From NCBI GenBank assembly GCA_032718475.1, contig JAUCBJ010003392.1:1-22335 (forward strand): a stretch of DNA of 22,335 nt, read 5' to 3'. This DNA comes from Nemertoderma westbladi. Lineage: Eukaryota > Xenacoelomorpha > Nemertodermatida > Nemertodermatidae. Shown in pieces: positions 9,800-18,436 of the stretch. How positions within the stretch are numbered: the first letter of the stretch is position 1; each line of letters starts with the position of its first letter. The position numbers were made by a program, and so were the translations under genes. The notes under the pieces were generated by a model that saw only the letters and a list, made by a program, of their open reading frames with translations, did not search any database and was not told the origin of the DNA.

Positions 9800-9820
9800 C
9801 TCAATTTCAGATTCCTCCAT
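9800..9820 (-). other. Candidate first coding exon of the REEP-like gene
   Basis: On the minus strand ATG begins seven codons (MEESEIE) that end exactly at a strong donor, GAG/GTATGT. The phase is 0, matching an acceptor aaacag/ATC at 8307, so the joined protein would read MEESEIE-IKVIIII and be about 109 residues. The intron would be 1.49 kb. The exon is tiny, and an out-of-frame ATG lies just upstream. This is inference from splice phase only. Confidence 0.3.
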
Positions 9821-9828
9821 ACATTTAT

Positions 9829-10265
9829 CAAAAACGACTTTAATTGTTGAATACTTATAAATTTTTTATTTGCATCGGCTCTCCCTGTCAAATTACTGTT
9901 TCTTGAATTAGTGAAATTGGGGTTCATTGCAATAATCACAGTAACTAACAATTATTAACAAAAAAACTAATATTGTATTACAAAAGTGCAATTTAATTAA
10001 AAATATTAACAAGATGTTACGCGGCCATAGGATGCTTGTTAGATAAATATGAGCACCGCACCAGCAGTTCCTGTTGTTATAGCATTTAGTCATAGCTGGG
10101 AGCATAGCGTCTATCAATCCAGGCTGATTCCCGGATCTGCTGCGGAAACAGCTCAGTAAGTTCTACGTAGGAAAGCTAATCGATATTCATGGGGAAATAC
10201 ATTATTTTAGGGACGTAAATAAATGATTTATTTACATGTTATCTTAAGTGTGTGGTGGACATTAT
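9829..10265. other. Intergenic stretch without a recognised gene
   Basis: AT-rich. The two short minus-strand frames covering 9763-10117 show no domain. If the REEP start near 9820 is right, its 5' UTR and promoter lie here. Confidence 0.35.
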
Positions 10266-10584
10266 AGCCCGCTCATACAACTTTGTGGTCCGTTCACACG
10301 ACCTTATGATGATCCGCTCACACAACTTTATGGTCCGTTCACAAGACTATGATAGTCCGCTCACACAATTTTATTGTCTGTTCACACTACTTTATAGTCT
10401 GATCACATATCTGTATGGCCAGCTCACACAACTTTGTGGTTCGCACAAACAACTTTATGATAGTCCGTTCAAACAATTTTATGGTCCACTCACACATCTT
10501 AATGGTCCGCTCACATAACTTTAGTATGGTCCGCTCACATAACTTTAGTATGGTCCGCTCATACAACCGCTCAAACAGCTTTAT
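10266..10584. repeat. Minisatellite, 21-26-bp unit
   Basis: About fourteen imperfect head-to-tail copies of gtccgctcacacaactttat with variable linkers (g, ggta, gata, agtatg). The last two full copies, around 10507-10556, are nearly identical, while earlier ones differ at several positions. An 88-codon plus-strand frame crosses it, but its repetition simply mirrors the DNA repeat. Confidence 0.92.
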
Positions 10585-10792
10585 TTTCGATTAGTTTTTT
10601 TTGTTGTATTATTGTTTTACTTGTTCTTTTCATAGTTTTCATACTCAAGCCGCTATTCTCTAGGTGTTGTCTGGTTTAGTCGGCCAACGACAACCAACTT
10701 GGGCAATTCTTACTGTACCAGTACATACTGTGTAGTAGCACTGTATCTGCAATTATACTGTAACTGAATGATTTTGATAATTTGTTGATAAT

Positions 10793-10860
10793 GTAACTGA
10801 AACTGTAAGTACGAATTTTGAATACTGTAACTGAAACTGTAAGTACGAATTTTGAATACT
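10793..10860. repeat. Perfect 34-bp tandem duplication
   Basis: gtaactgaaactgtaagtac plus 14 further bases occurs twice without mismatch (10793-10826 and 10827-10860), followed by a third partial copy. Perfect identity implies a recent duplication. Confidence 0.93.
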
Positions 10861-11613
10861 GTAACTGTAACTGAAATTACTACAAATCGATTCAGTTCTC
10901 AACCACACAACTAACGTTCATTTGAAAGAGTATTGTAATAGTTGAATAAATGAATAACACTTGACGACATGGGAATCATTTTTAAAACGTTGTATATTAT
11001 TATAGTTTTGGACCTTGATAGTAGTCAAGTGACCCAAACACCCATTATTGCCCACTTAGCCCAACTGTGATTTATTTGGCGAGTCATGTAGTGAAGGAAG
11101 ATCTAGCATATGGTTATAATTAGTCTATGTTTATCTGTAGTAACTATTAGACTATTAACAGTCTTTTCACAACGCTTTCCTTTCTAAATATCGCATACTG
11201 TAGGGGTATGCCTATAAATGTTTTAGATAAACAAAAATAAAGTTAATGGTAGAGGGATATATAACAGATTTCCTACAACAACTATCTATATAGTAGCTCC
11301 ATAAAGAGACAGTTTCGTAATGAACATTTCTATTAGTGTATATTACAGTAATATATTAAAGTGACTGATTTTAAATTTTAGATAACTTCGAGATTCAAGA
11401 TTCGTTTGATTTTTGTTGGGCAACTGACTCATTGGGCAAGTGACTGCACTGCCGACTGCACCCCATTATTTGAATCACTTCTTACTACGTGGAATAATAT
11501 ATTGAATCTATAACTGAAACTGTAATTGAAATTTTATCAGGATCAAAACTGAAATGCAACACTTTTAACAATGAAACTGTAACTGAAATTAGTCAAAATT
11601 GATTCAGTTCTCG
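10861..11613. repeat. Pair of similar 40-bp segments 0.7 kb apart
   Basis: ctgtaactgaaatta followed by gattcagttctc occurs near 10865-10900 and again at 11577-11613 in the same orientation, both within gtaactgaaa-rich sequence. Between them lies AT-rich DNA with no recognisable gene. Confidence 0.6.
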
Positions 11614-11964
11614 ACACTGCTGTGTAGGTAGAGTCGTATTGATTGTCGAGAGGTTTTGTGTGGGCCCTAAAAACACAGAAGCACTAATTATATTTGAGCA
11701 ATGTTGTAGGCGGGTTGACGAGATATTGCCGGGGGGATAACATGCAACATTGGAATCTGTTTTAACTAACAAACTTATCGTCTGAGACTTAAAATACAAA
11801 TTAACAATAAAGATATCCTTTGTCCGCAACGAATACTTTAAAATCACGATACTTAATTTATTTTGCTCAATTAAAGTGACGTGTAATATATTATATACTA
11901 ATATATACCGGTACTACGACCAATAACCGGGAGACCTGTAAATGATTGGCAATTGGTGACGGAT
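11614..11964. other. Downstream flank of DTD1
   Basis: An 84-codon minus-strand frame (11593-11847) shows no family resemblance. Apart from the DTD1 poly(A) signal nothing is recognised. Confidence 0.4.
11857..11862 (-). promoter_or_regulatory. Probable poly(A) signal of DTD1
   Basis: AATAAA on the minus strand about 100 nt beyond the DTD1 stop codon; a plausible 3' end, untested. Confidence 0.45.
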
Positions 11965-11976
11965 TTAATCCGTCAC
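11956..11976. repeat. 21-bp palindrome spanning the DTD1 stop codon
   Basis: gtgacgga and tccgtcac form inverted arms around a ttaa-like centre that includes the TAA stop. In RNA it would form a short hairpin at the end of the coding region. Confidence 0.7.
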
Positions 11977-12588
11977 GCCATCTTCCACTTTATTAGTGAC
12001 GTCACTGGTGGATCCGGACAGATCCGTTTGTTGGAGCTGATTGGCGAGGTCATCGCCACCTTTAGTGACGTCACCTCGTCCTTTAGTGACGTCACTGGGC
12101 CCCGATATAACCTGTTTGTTCAGCTGTTTCTCACTTATATCTCCGGGAGTCTCTATCGCTATGGTTACGGGTCCGTCGTTCACTATCTCAACCTGCATGA
12201 ATGCCCCGAATTCGCCCTCCTTAACGGCGTCGCTGCGGTACAGACGTCGCAACTCCGCCAGGAACCGCTGGTACATAGAGTCGGCGTCATCGGCCATCAT
12301 CGCGGAGTGGAAGTCGGGTTTGTTGCCTTTGAGCACCGAGTAGAGAGTGAACTGACTGACACAGAGGATCTCCAAACCCCGGTCCATCACCGATTTATCC
12401 CACTTCTTCCCGTTGTCGTCCTCGAACACACGGAGGTTGAGGACTTTCTTCGCGAGGTACTGAATGTGCTTGTCGTCGTCCCGACGTGAGACTCCCAGGA
12501 GGACGCAGAGACCCGGGCCGATCGCGCTGACATGGCGACCGTCAACGCTGACGCCCGCACGACTAACGCGCTGGATAAGGGCCTTCAT
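11965..12588 (-). CDS. DTD1: D-aminoacyl-tRNA deacylase 1
   Basis: A 207-residue protein starting MKALIQRVSRAGV, the typical DTD start, although the frame is open further upstream. The enzyme hydrolyses D-amino acids (and mischarged glycine) from tRNA, keeping them out of translation. Both active-site signatures are present: SQFTL at 78-82, and NDGPVT at 137-142, which carries the Gly-cisPro pair that reads chirality across the dimer. Other family landmarks are VLLGVS, LRVFED and GNKPDFH. The catalytic fold ends near residue 150. The remaining 55 residues form a polar, repetitive tail with SDVTKG, GDVTKG and SDVTNK. Animal DTD1 proteins often carry a variable polar tail, but this one tracks a DNA repeat of TGACGTCA palindromes. 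The gene is one uninterrupted frame, whereas vertebrate DTD1 has several exons. FAM136A lies 291 bp upstream on the same strand. Confidence 0.95.
   Translation of the reverse strand: MKALIQRVSRAGVSVDGRHVSAIGPGLCVLLGVSRRDDDKHIQYLAKKVLNLRVFEDDNGKKWDKSVMDRGLEILCVSQFTLYSVLKGNKPDFHSAMMADDADSMYQRFLAELRRLYRSDAVKEGEFGAFMQVEIVNDGPVTIAIETPGDISEKQLNKQVISGPSDVTKGRGDVTKGGDDLANQLQQTDLSGSTSDVTNKVEDGVTD
11995..12096. promoter_or_regulatory. Three full CRE palindromes in the DTD1 tail
   Basis: The octamer TGACGTCA occurs at 11997-12004, 12066-12073 and 12087-12094, each within a larger near-copy of agtgacgtcact. It is the consensus cyclic-AMP response element bound by CREB/ATF bZIP proteins. Here all three lie in coding sequence and encode SDVT/GDVT. 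Binding is not shown; the repetition alone is certain. Confidence 0.5.
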
Positions 12589-12879
12589 CGGGAATAATAA
12601 AGACAGAAAGAGGTCGCCGTAAACAAATGCTGGGGAATACTCGCTACCGCTAATAATGTTCAATCTTTCAGTTTTAAATGACTAAATTATTGCTGTATTG
12701 CTCTGTGCTCCGGATCGCCGTATGTTTTCCTGATTATATAAATGAGTCTGCAAAAATGCTGAACAAAATCAATCACTATCTGACTATCGCGGTAATCACT
12801 ACGGTACGGGAATTATTCTGAGATGTACCGTACTAATGACTGAATTATCGCCTTTCCTAGTTTATCAATTATTAGCGAT

Positions 12880-13245
12880 TTACGCCAAATTGAGTTTCTT
12901 TATTTTATCGAATATTATTGACTTCGAGGCGGATACAGTCTCAGCGGACTCCAGATCGCAGTTCTGCAAACACGACTTGTCCGATTTCTTACACCTCTTG
13001 GAGCAACTAGTCAACTTGGTTATAATTGAGGACAATTCTCCTTCAATAACCTCCTCGAACTTTAGTCGCGATGCGGCGCAATCGGCCACGCAGTCTTGTC
13101 GTTCCCGGAAACCGAGTTTCTTGTCGCAGCAACTAAGAGCACACTGGTACAAACCGCGGTCTAGCTTCAGTACAACCGGTGTGTCGAGCTCCTCATTGAG
13201 ACGGTCCATAGCACCCATTGTTTGAGTCGGTTGAAATTGTGCCAT
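12880..13245 (-). CDS. FAM136A: FAM136A-like four-CX3C mitochondrial protein
   Basis: A 121-residue protein starting at an ATG in good context (caagATGg). Cysteines are spaced as four CX3C pairs: 35/39, 52/56, 81/85 and 92/96, with an extra Cys40 giving the CALSCC motif characteristic of the FAM136 (DUF842) family, which usually reads CSASCC or CAAKCC. FAM136A is a small soluble protein of the mitochondrial intermembrane space; its disulfide-linked helical hairpins are thought to help keep other proteins there soluble. It is slightly shorter than the roughly 138 residues of vertebrate members. The C-terminus is lysine-rich (FDKIKKLNLA), like the family's usual basic end. There is one exon here against several in vertebrates. 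The family call rests on cysteine spacing and the helical pattern, not on high identity. Confidence 0.85.
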   Translation of the reverse strand: MAQFQPTQTMGAMDRLNEELDTPVVLKLDRGLYQCALSCCDKKLGFRERQDCVADCAASRLKFEEVIEGELSSIITKLTSCSKRCKKSDKSCLQNCDLESAETVSASKSIIFDKIKKLNLA

Positions 13246-14993
13246 CTTGAAGCATCGCTATTGGACAAGTTAAACTGTTAATTACACATCTGCAATCTGC
13301 ACAGCAGAAATTTACAGTACAAACAGCGAACAACTGACCAGCAAACGCTCTACCTATGAGTACCAGTGTAATGCATTTATGTTCAGTCAGTATTATTATC
13401 AACTCAAAAAATTAATTATAAACAAATTTATGAGAAGATTTCCCCAGATCATCAATTTTCCATCTCTAGAGCCTTTACTTAACCAACGGATTACATTACT
13501 GCATTATGAGCATGAGACAATCGCACATGTGGCATAGTGGAAAAGCACCTCCACCTCACCTAGTAGCAGTGGCGCAGCCAGGATTTCCAAGGAGGGGCTC
13601 AGACAAAAATATTTCGTTTTGGTCAGGAATACTTTCTTAATTTCAATGATAACTGTGTTAAGTTGTTTTTGGTTATATTATACTGTACAGTATGCCAATG
13701 ACAGTTTCAAATTTTGCTCTTTTCATTGAAAAGTAAAATTAATAATTTTTCTAAATAGTGACAGTATTTATTATAAGGCTAATATATGAAACACACGGAC
13801 TATGAAAAAAAATAAAACAAAATACAAACTAATAAAACAATTAAGATTAACTTTATATACAGAACTGAACACAAACGAAAACTATGCTGATACTGAAAGA
13901 CTGAAACATATTATACAATTATATTTTATTTTGTATATTTATCGATTAAAAATAGGTTAATTAATTAATTGAATAATTAAAATAGTAAAAGATATTAGCC
14001 GCAAAGATATACAATTATAAGTACAGTATTGTTATTGTTATTAACAACACGACAGTTACAATACTAAATACTATTCTGTAATACGCCCACGCATAACGCA
14101 AGCCACATAAAAAATAATACTTATATGCATTGTGTAATTATTATTAGAGGGAAGCCCTATTGTATACGCTCACTGGGATACCCCAGAAGGCAGCCGTCGA
14201 GTCAGACAACCAATAGAATCAACTCACCTCCAATGACCAATAGGCCGACTGTATGTGTCTCCTTGTCCTTGTCTCTGCCACTAACGAACTGGATACACCC
14301 CAAATTAAATAAATACATGTTCTGGAATGAATATTTACGACATGACATGGGCTATAAAAGGCCGGTTTACACATGGCAACTTTTTTGAGCATCTTTGTCA
14401 GTAACTTGTAGAGCAACTCATGTTGCCGATCTGCAGAAAATTGCAGTTTTACTGCAACTTGAATTCGCGAGGGCGAATTAAATCAGGATAGTCAAATTAC
14501 ATTTTTTTGTAAAGAATTTCATGGTTGTTTATTGTTTACTCCCAGTTGAATTTTATTCTTCTATGCCATTAGTTGTGTGTTTATAGTATAGTTTATAGTA
14601 AAAACGATAGTTGTTAGTACCACCTAGTAGTACCTAGTAGCACTTGTCAAACGTGTTAGTTAAATGCCGCTAGCACAATATCGTGCTAAGTGTAATTAAT
14701 TATTATACAGTATTTATTGTTCAAGCGGGTTAACTAAAAAAACCTGATACATATCAAAAGGGAATCCAATCCAAAGGAACTCAATGAAATCAATATTCAA
14801 TGGCATACATTTTTATTTTGCGTGGTAAATCATTTTAATTTTTGGCTTACATTTCTTTAAAGTACAACTTATTTAAATAAATAAAAAAATATTGTTCTTC
14901 AATTTATTTCTGTATTTGATTGGATTTTCCGATACCGGTAGCGGTAAAGCGGCTTGCAGATTTCTTCACTATCCCCAATCCAGTAATCAGATC
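13246..14993. other. Intergenic region between FAM136A and the bZIP gene
   Basis: The two genes are divergent, so this 1.7-kb span must hold both promoters. It contains a transposon-end fragment at 13567, AT-rich sequence to about 14120, a TATA-like tataaaa at 14353-14359 next to ggccggtttacacatggcaa (itself reminiscent of a MITE terminus), and a possible 3' splice site ggcttgcag/a at 14959 shortly before the bZIP start codon, which may mark a 5' UTR intron. No protein gene is seen. Confidence 0.4.
13567..13612. mobile_element. Solitary hAT-like transposon terminus
   Basis: cagtggcgcagccaggattt followed by ccaaggaggggctc matches the CAGTGGCG start and the purine-rich continuation seen at ends of many non-autonomous hAT-type elements in animals. 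No inverted partner is visible in the window, so only one end, or a truncated copy, is present. Confidence 0.5.
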
Positions 14994-16148
14994 ATGGAAT
15001 CAGAAGGTGCGGACAATATGCTGTTCGATTTGGATATAGTAAACGAAATAATATCCTCGTTTGCGGATGGAAACCCTAACCAATCGAACTCCAATGATTT
15101 TGGATCTTTCCAAACTGGTGACACCGATTGGTTAGATGAGGAGGACTGGTTCTCTACTTCTCATAACCAACATTATTACCACAACCACAATCACGATGGG
15201 CCGATAGACCCTGGGAACTTCTACCACACGCACACCGCATACTACAACCAGCAACCATTCGCAATAGGCCTACCCGACTCTACGTTTGTTGAACAGTTGC
15301 AACAAGACCAAACTAACCTCCAATCTACGAGCAGCGAGTATCTCTCCAACACAGCGACTACGGATTCGGTTTGTCCTACTGAATCACAAATATTTTCGCA
15401 TCAATTGCAATTCCCATCTTCGCATTCCCATTTAGGCCAACCACCCAATATTCCGGTTGCTGAGATACAACCAGTAAACAGTGGGCGACTCCAACTTCCG
15501 GCGTCTCAACATGATCTTCAACAGAGTTCCATAGGCCTAACAACTGAGCAAGAAGATAATACTCCTACTAAACCAACCGGTACCTTTACTTATAGACCTC
15601 CTTTAAAGGCTCGGCGAAGGCAGAACGTTTCGAATAAAAGGCGACAAACATCGGTAAAATCGACTAACTTAAACGGCACTGCGGTCGAATCGAACGATAT
15701 AAATAAAGATTTTAAAGAGATTCGAAATGTTACGGAACGGAACAGCGCTGAACAAAGGATCGAGAAAATACGAGAAAAGAACGCGAAGGCGGCGAAGGTT
15801 AACCGGGAGAAAAAGCGAAAACTGACAGACGAGTTGCAGATGAGGGTGAAACTCTTGGTAGAGGACAACGATAAACTTCGGCAGAAACACAACGAGTGTC
15901 TCGGGGTCATATTGGGTCTGCGGAAAGAGGTCAGTTACCTCGGTAACGTTTTGCAGAACGACAGCTCACTGGCCGCGTTGCTTTCTGCTTTACCGACAGC
16001 CGAAGGAGTTACGTTGAACTCCAAGGTGGGGCTAGTCCATTCCTCCCAGACACTCGACCACGCAGGATTGTGCTTGCACGTGGCCCCAAAACAACCAATT
16101 TCTGTTCTTATGTGCCTCAAATGTGCTGAACATGTTAAAAATTCTTAA
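14994..16148 (+). CDS. CREBZF: CREB/ATF bZIP transcription factor, CREBZF (Zhangfei) type
   Basis: A 384-residue protein starting at atcATGGaa (MESEGADNML). The N-terminal 240 residues are low in complexity, rich in Gln, Asn, His and Ser, with an acidic patch DTDWLDEEDWF (43-53), typical of an activation region. The basic region has NAKAAKVNR at 263-271, where the usual Cys/Ser before Arg is Asn, as in CREBZF. The zipper is L281-L288-L295-C302-L309-L316. Beyond it come two CREBZF hallmarks: YLGNVLQNDSSLAALLSAL (315-333) and the Cys-containing end GLCLHV (358-363), then ISVLMCLKCAEH. The vertebrate protein binds HCF-1 through a DHxY motif and restrains CREB3/Luman, the unfolded-protein response and herpesvirus transcription. 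Here that region reads DHAG, so the HCF-1 motif is absent. The frame is open 34 codons upstream without a better start, and is a single exon. Confidence 0.85.
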   Translation: MESEGADNMLFDLDIVNEIISSFADGNPNQSNSNDFGSFQTGDTDWLDEEDWFSTSHNQHYYHNHNHDGPIDPGNFYHTHTAYYNQQPFAIGLPDSTFVEQLQQDQTNLQSTSSEYLSNTATTDSVCPTESQIFSHQLQFPSSHSHLGQPPNIPVAEIQPVNSGRLQLPASQHDLQQSSIGLTTEQEDNTPTKPTGTFTYRPPLKARRRQNVSNKRRQTSVKSTNLNGTAVESNDINKDFKEIRNVTERNSAEQRIEKIREKNAKAAKVNREKKRKLTDELQMRVKLLVEDNDKLRQKHNECLGVILGLRKEVSYLGNVLQNDSSLAALLSALPTAEGVTLNSKVGLVHSSQTLDHAGLCLHVAPKQPISVLMCLKCAEHVKNS

Positions 16149-16197
16149 CGGAAAGAATCACAATATTTAATAATTTATATATTTAATAATAATGAGA

Positions 16198-16251
16198 AAT
16201 AAATTGGCGCCTATTTCTGGACTCCCTAAAAATAATGAAATTTACAATAAA
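16198..16251 (+). promoter_or_regulatory. Poly(A) signals of the bZIP gene
   Basis: AATAAA occurs at 16198-16203 and 16246-16251, 50 and 98 nt past the stop codon. Either could direct cleavage, giving a short 3' UTR. Confidence 0.6.
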
Positions 16252-16849
16252 TTTAATACAATCATTTATTGATATCTGGTGCACTTATTACCACTCAAAT
16301 TGTGTAAGTTGGCAGATAAAAACAAATAAAATAATAAAATACATTGAGATAATAAATCATAGTTTAAAATGATTAAATCTGTAAACAAGCTTTAATGGTC
16401 CAGTAATGGACGGATCCATTGCTATCATTATTGTTGTAATAAATTACGCGCCTATGCAGGGCAGCCTAATAACGAAAAACGAAACATTGGGTACATGTCC
16501 AATAGATGCTGTCTATGGGGTGTCGAGAGAATTTTGATTGAGTGTATTCTACGATTATGATCGGTAATTCTAGAATTAATATCACTGTTGCTAGGCAACC
16601 AACAGGTCCCTCGCAACCAAAACCGTGCATACACAACTAGGTCCGATAATGAACCTATCATCAAAGTTTCATCCAATTCCATCAACATTAAGTGAAAGAA
16701 GTTGTGTGTACAATCAGAAACACGCAAACAAAACACGTGTGAGAAATAAGGATATTTTATTGCGGCCATATCATCCAAAACTTAAAATAGCTATCTGCCC
16801 TGCCCTCTTTTATAGGAGTAAAAAACGTTCGAAAAAAAAACTTTCGAGG
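16252..16849. other. Intergenic; probable old non-coding element near 16560-16730
   Basis: No host gene. gttgctaggcaaccaac, ccgtgcataca and atcaaagtttcatccaattc resemble the body of widespread non-coding invertebrate DNA elements, and the same style of words occurs in the interior of the 8773 element. Boundaries cannot be set by eye. Confidence 0.35.
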
Positions 16850-17125
16850 GCCCATGTGAAGAATACCAGACTTTCTGCCGTTATATTTCACTTTGCAGTT
16901 ACCCCCATGTGAAGAATACCTGGTTTTCACCAAAAACACAGGTTACAGAAGGGCTGAATCTAACCAAAACAATAAACGAATTAGTACATGTACAGGTTAT
17001 AAGACAGAAATAAGCGCTATAAAACACTTAATAAAGATAAATTTAAAAAAATAAAAAATCTTCATATATAAAATTCCAATAAAATGTCGACCGAGAAGTG
17101 AAATCCTGTTATTCTTCACATGGGC
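16850..17125. mobile_element. MITE copy 1 (TIR gcccatgtgaagaatacc)
   Basis: A 276-bp element starting gcccatgtgaagaatacc and ending in the near reverse complement (..tattcttcacatgggc). The terminal word also recurs internally at about 16906. The interior has caggttacagaagggctg, ctaaccaaaacaataaacg and taagacagaaataagcgcta. It is nearly identical along its length to the copy at 17581. Flanks show no clear target duplication. There is no coding capacity. Confidence 0.9.
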
Positions 17126-17580
17126 GATCTTCACACATGTCCAGGTACAACAGACACAATTTTGGAACTGATACTTCCATTTTTAACGGTATAAAAATTG
17201 GAACGATTTGCCTAATGAAATAAAAAAAAAGATTATCAACATTCTTTTAAATTTGCAGTTAAATCTCACCTCCGTGTACGTACAGATAGTAACTACAATA
17301 ATAAAAGTACTGTAAATAAAAATAAAAAGTTATTAGGATATAACAATTTACTAATTTACTTACTGTGTAGGCCTACTGTAAATTACGTTTTATAAATAAT
17401 GTATGTGGGGCGAGCGACGAAAGTAAGCGAGCTTAGCATGCAGGTACCACTAACTCAATCGGTGTGTCTGTTGTTCTGTTCAGATTTATTTAAAAGAAAT
17501 ACTTTATATTTGTAATTACAAAGATTCAGTGGGCACTGCTGGCGAAGTAAAGGCGAGATTATACCAGATCTACTTTTCTG
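17126..17580. other. Spacer between the MITE copies, carrying a LINE remnant
   Basis: Holds the reverse-transcriptase remnant near 17190-17400 and otherwise AT-rich sequence without a gene. Confidence 0.5.
17190..17400 (+). pseudogene. LINE remnant A: C-terminal end of a reverse-transcriptase ORF
   Basis: From 17199 the frame reads WNDLPNEIKKK, then shifts one base after an A-rich run and continues QHSFKFAVKSHLRV from 17237. WN-LP-EI followed by SFK-A-K-HL is the usual end of the ORF2 protein in CR1/L2/Jockey-type LINEs. The frameshift and early stops show it is dead. It matches remnant C almost base for base over attcttttaaat..cacctccgtgt. Confidence 0.65.
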
Positions 17581-17857
17581 GCCCATGTGAAGAATACCAG
17601 ACTTTCTGCCGTTATATTTCACTTTGCAGTTGCCCCCATGTGAAGAATACCAGGTTTTTACCAAAACCACAGGTTACAGAAGGGCTGAATCTAACCAAAA
17701 CAATAAACGAATTAGTATATGTACAGGTTATAAGACAGAAATAAGCGCTATAAAACACTTAATAAAGATAAATTAAAAAAAATAAAAAATCTTCATATAT
17801 AAAATTCCAATAAAAAGTCGACCGAAAAGTGAAATCCTGGTATTCTTCACATGGGCG
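17581..17857. mobile_element. MITE copy 2 with 9-bp target duplication
   Basis: The same 276-bp element as at 16850, differing at few positions, bounded by gcccatgtgaagaatacc and catgggc(g). Direct repeats acttttctg at 17572-17580 and 17858-17866 mark the insertion, so the duplication is 9 bp (10 if the next g is counted). The high similarity between copies suggests they spread recently. Family unassigned. Confidence 0.92.
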
Positions 17858-17880
17858 ACTTTTCTGGCAACCAACACAAG

Positions 17881-18031
17881 GAAAGCGTAGTCGTGGACGA
17901 CCGGCTATATAGATCAACATGAAAGGGATACTGAACTTGGGAGAAACGAAATTGCGACAACTATGGAGAATCGGGAAGCCTGGGTGGATCTCATTGCCAC
18001 TGTCCGAGTTCGCTCGACCTACTTAGTAGTA
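17881..18031 (+). pseudogene. LINE remnant B: C-terminal end of a different retrotransposon ORF
   Basis: The plus strand reads KRSRGRPAI, a stop and frame shift, then from 17912 DQHERDTELG, RNEIATTMENREAW and VDLIATVRVRSTYL. The R-RGRP start and ENREAW motif are typical of the last 60 residues of endonuclease/reverse-transcriptase proteins of many animal LINEs. It is a different family from remnants A and C, and is inactive. Confidence 0.6.
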
Positions 18032-18087
18032 GTGTCTACTGTAGTGCATGTAATACTTTACTATTGCAACCATTAAGTAACATGTCA

Positions 18088-18210
18088 TGTAACATTAAGG
18101 ACCCCCTTGGTCTTGGAAATAAGCTGCAAAAGTGGTAAGTAATCCTATGTTATGCTGGACAATACCTATATTGTTTGGTGTATTTGTTATTGTTTTTATA
18201 TAATGAATAA
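18088..18210 (+). mobile_element. LINE 3'-end copy (same family as remnant C)
   Basis: ggacccccttgg, ggaaataagctgcaaa, gtaatcctat, ttatg.tggacaatacct and ttgtttggtgtatttgttat recur in the same order at 18735-18845. This copy retains only the 3' UTR, as expected of a 5'-truncated LINE insertion. Confidence 0.7.
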
Positions 18211-18436
18211 TATATTTTTTATTTTGCTCTTCTTTTAATCCTGAGGGAATAGTAAAAGCATATCTTTTAGAAGACGTCGAAGAAATGACTAAAAACACTT
18301 TAACTATTTTGAAGATAAACAAATTACACGGTTGAAAATTTATGAAAAGTTACGATTTTTGATGTCAATCAAAAAAACAAATATATTAATTATTAATTAC
18401 TTTAATTATTGTAATGCGAGAATATTCCTTATGGCA

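Noticed and set aside
10252-10518. 88-residue repetitive reading frame
   Set aside because: It only translates the minisatellite and has no independent coding sign.
11593-11847. 84-residue minus-strand frame downstream of DTD1
   Set aside because: No recognisable motif, splice support or composition like the real genes.
12589-12663. 25-residue in-frame extension upstream of the DTD1 ATG
   Set aside because: It has no ATG start (TTG at 12663), and the family begins at MKA-IQRV; kept the ATG at 12588.
14353-14359. tataaaa as the confirmed TATA box of the bZIP gene
   Set aside because: It is 640 bp from the start codon and next to a transposon-like terminus; mentioned in the intergenic entry only.
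14892-14993. 34-residue extension upstream of the bZIP start
   Set aside because: It begins with TTG rather than ATG and contains a likely 3' splice site (cttgcag); the ATG at 14994 has better context.
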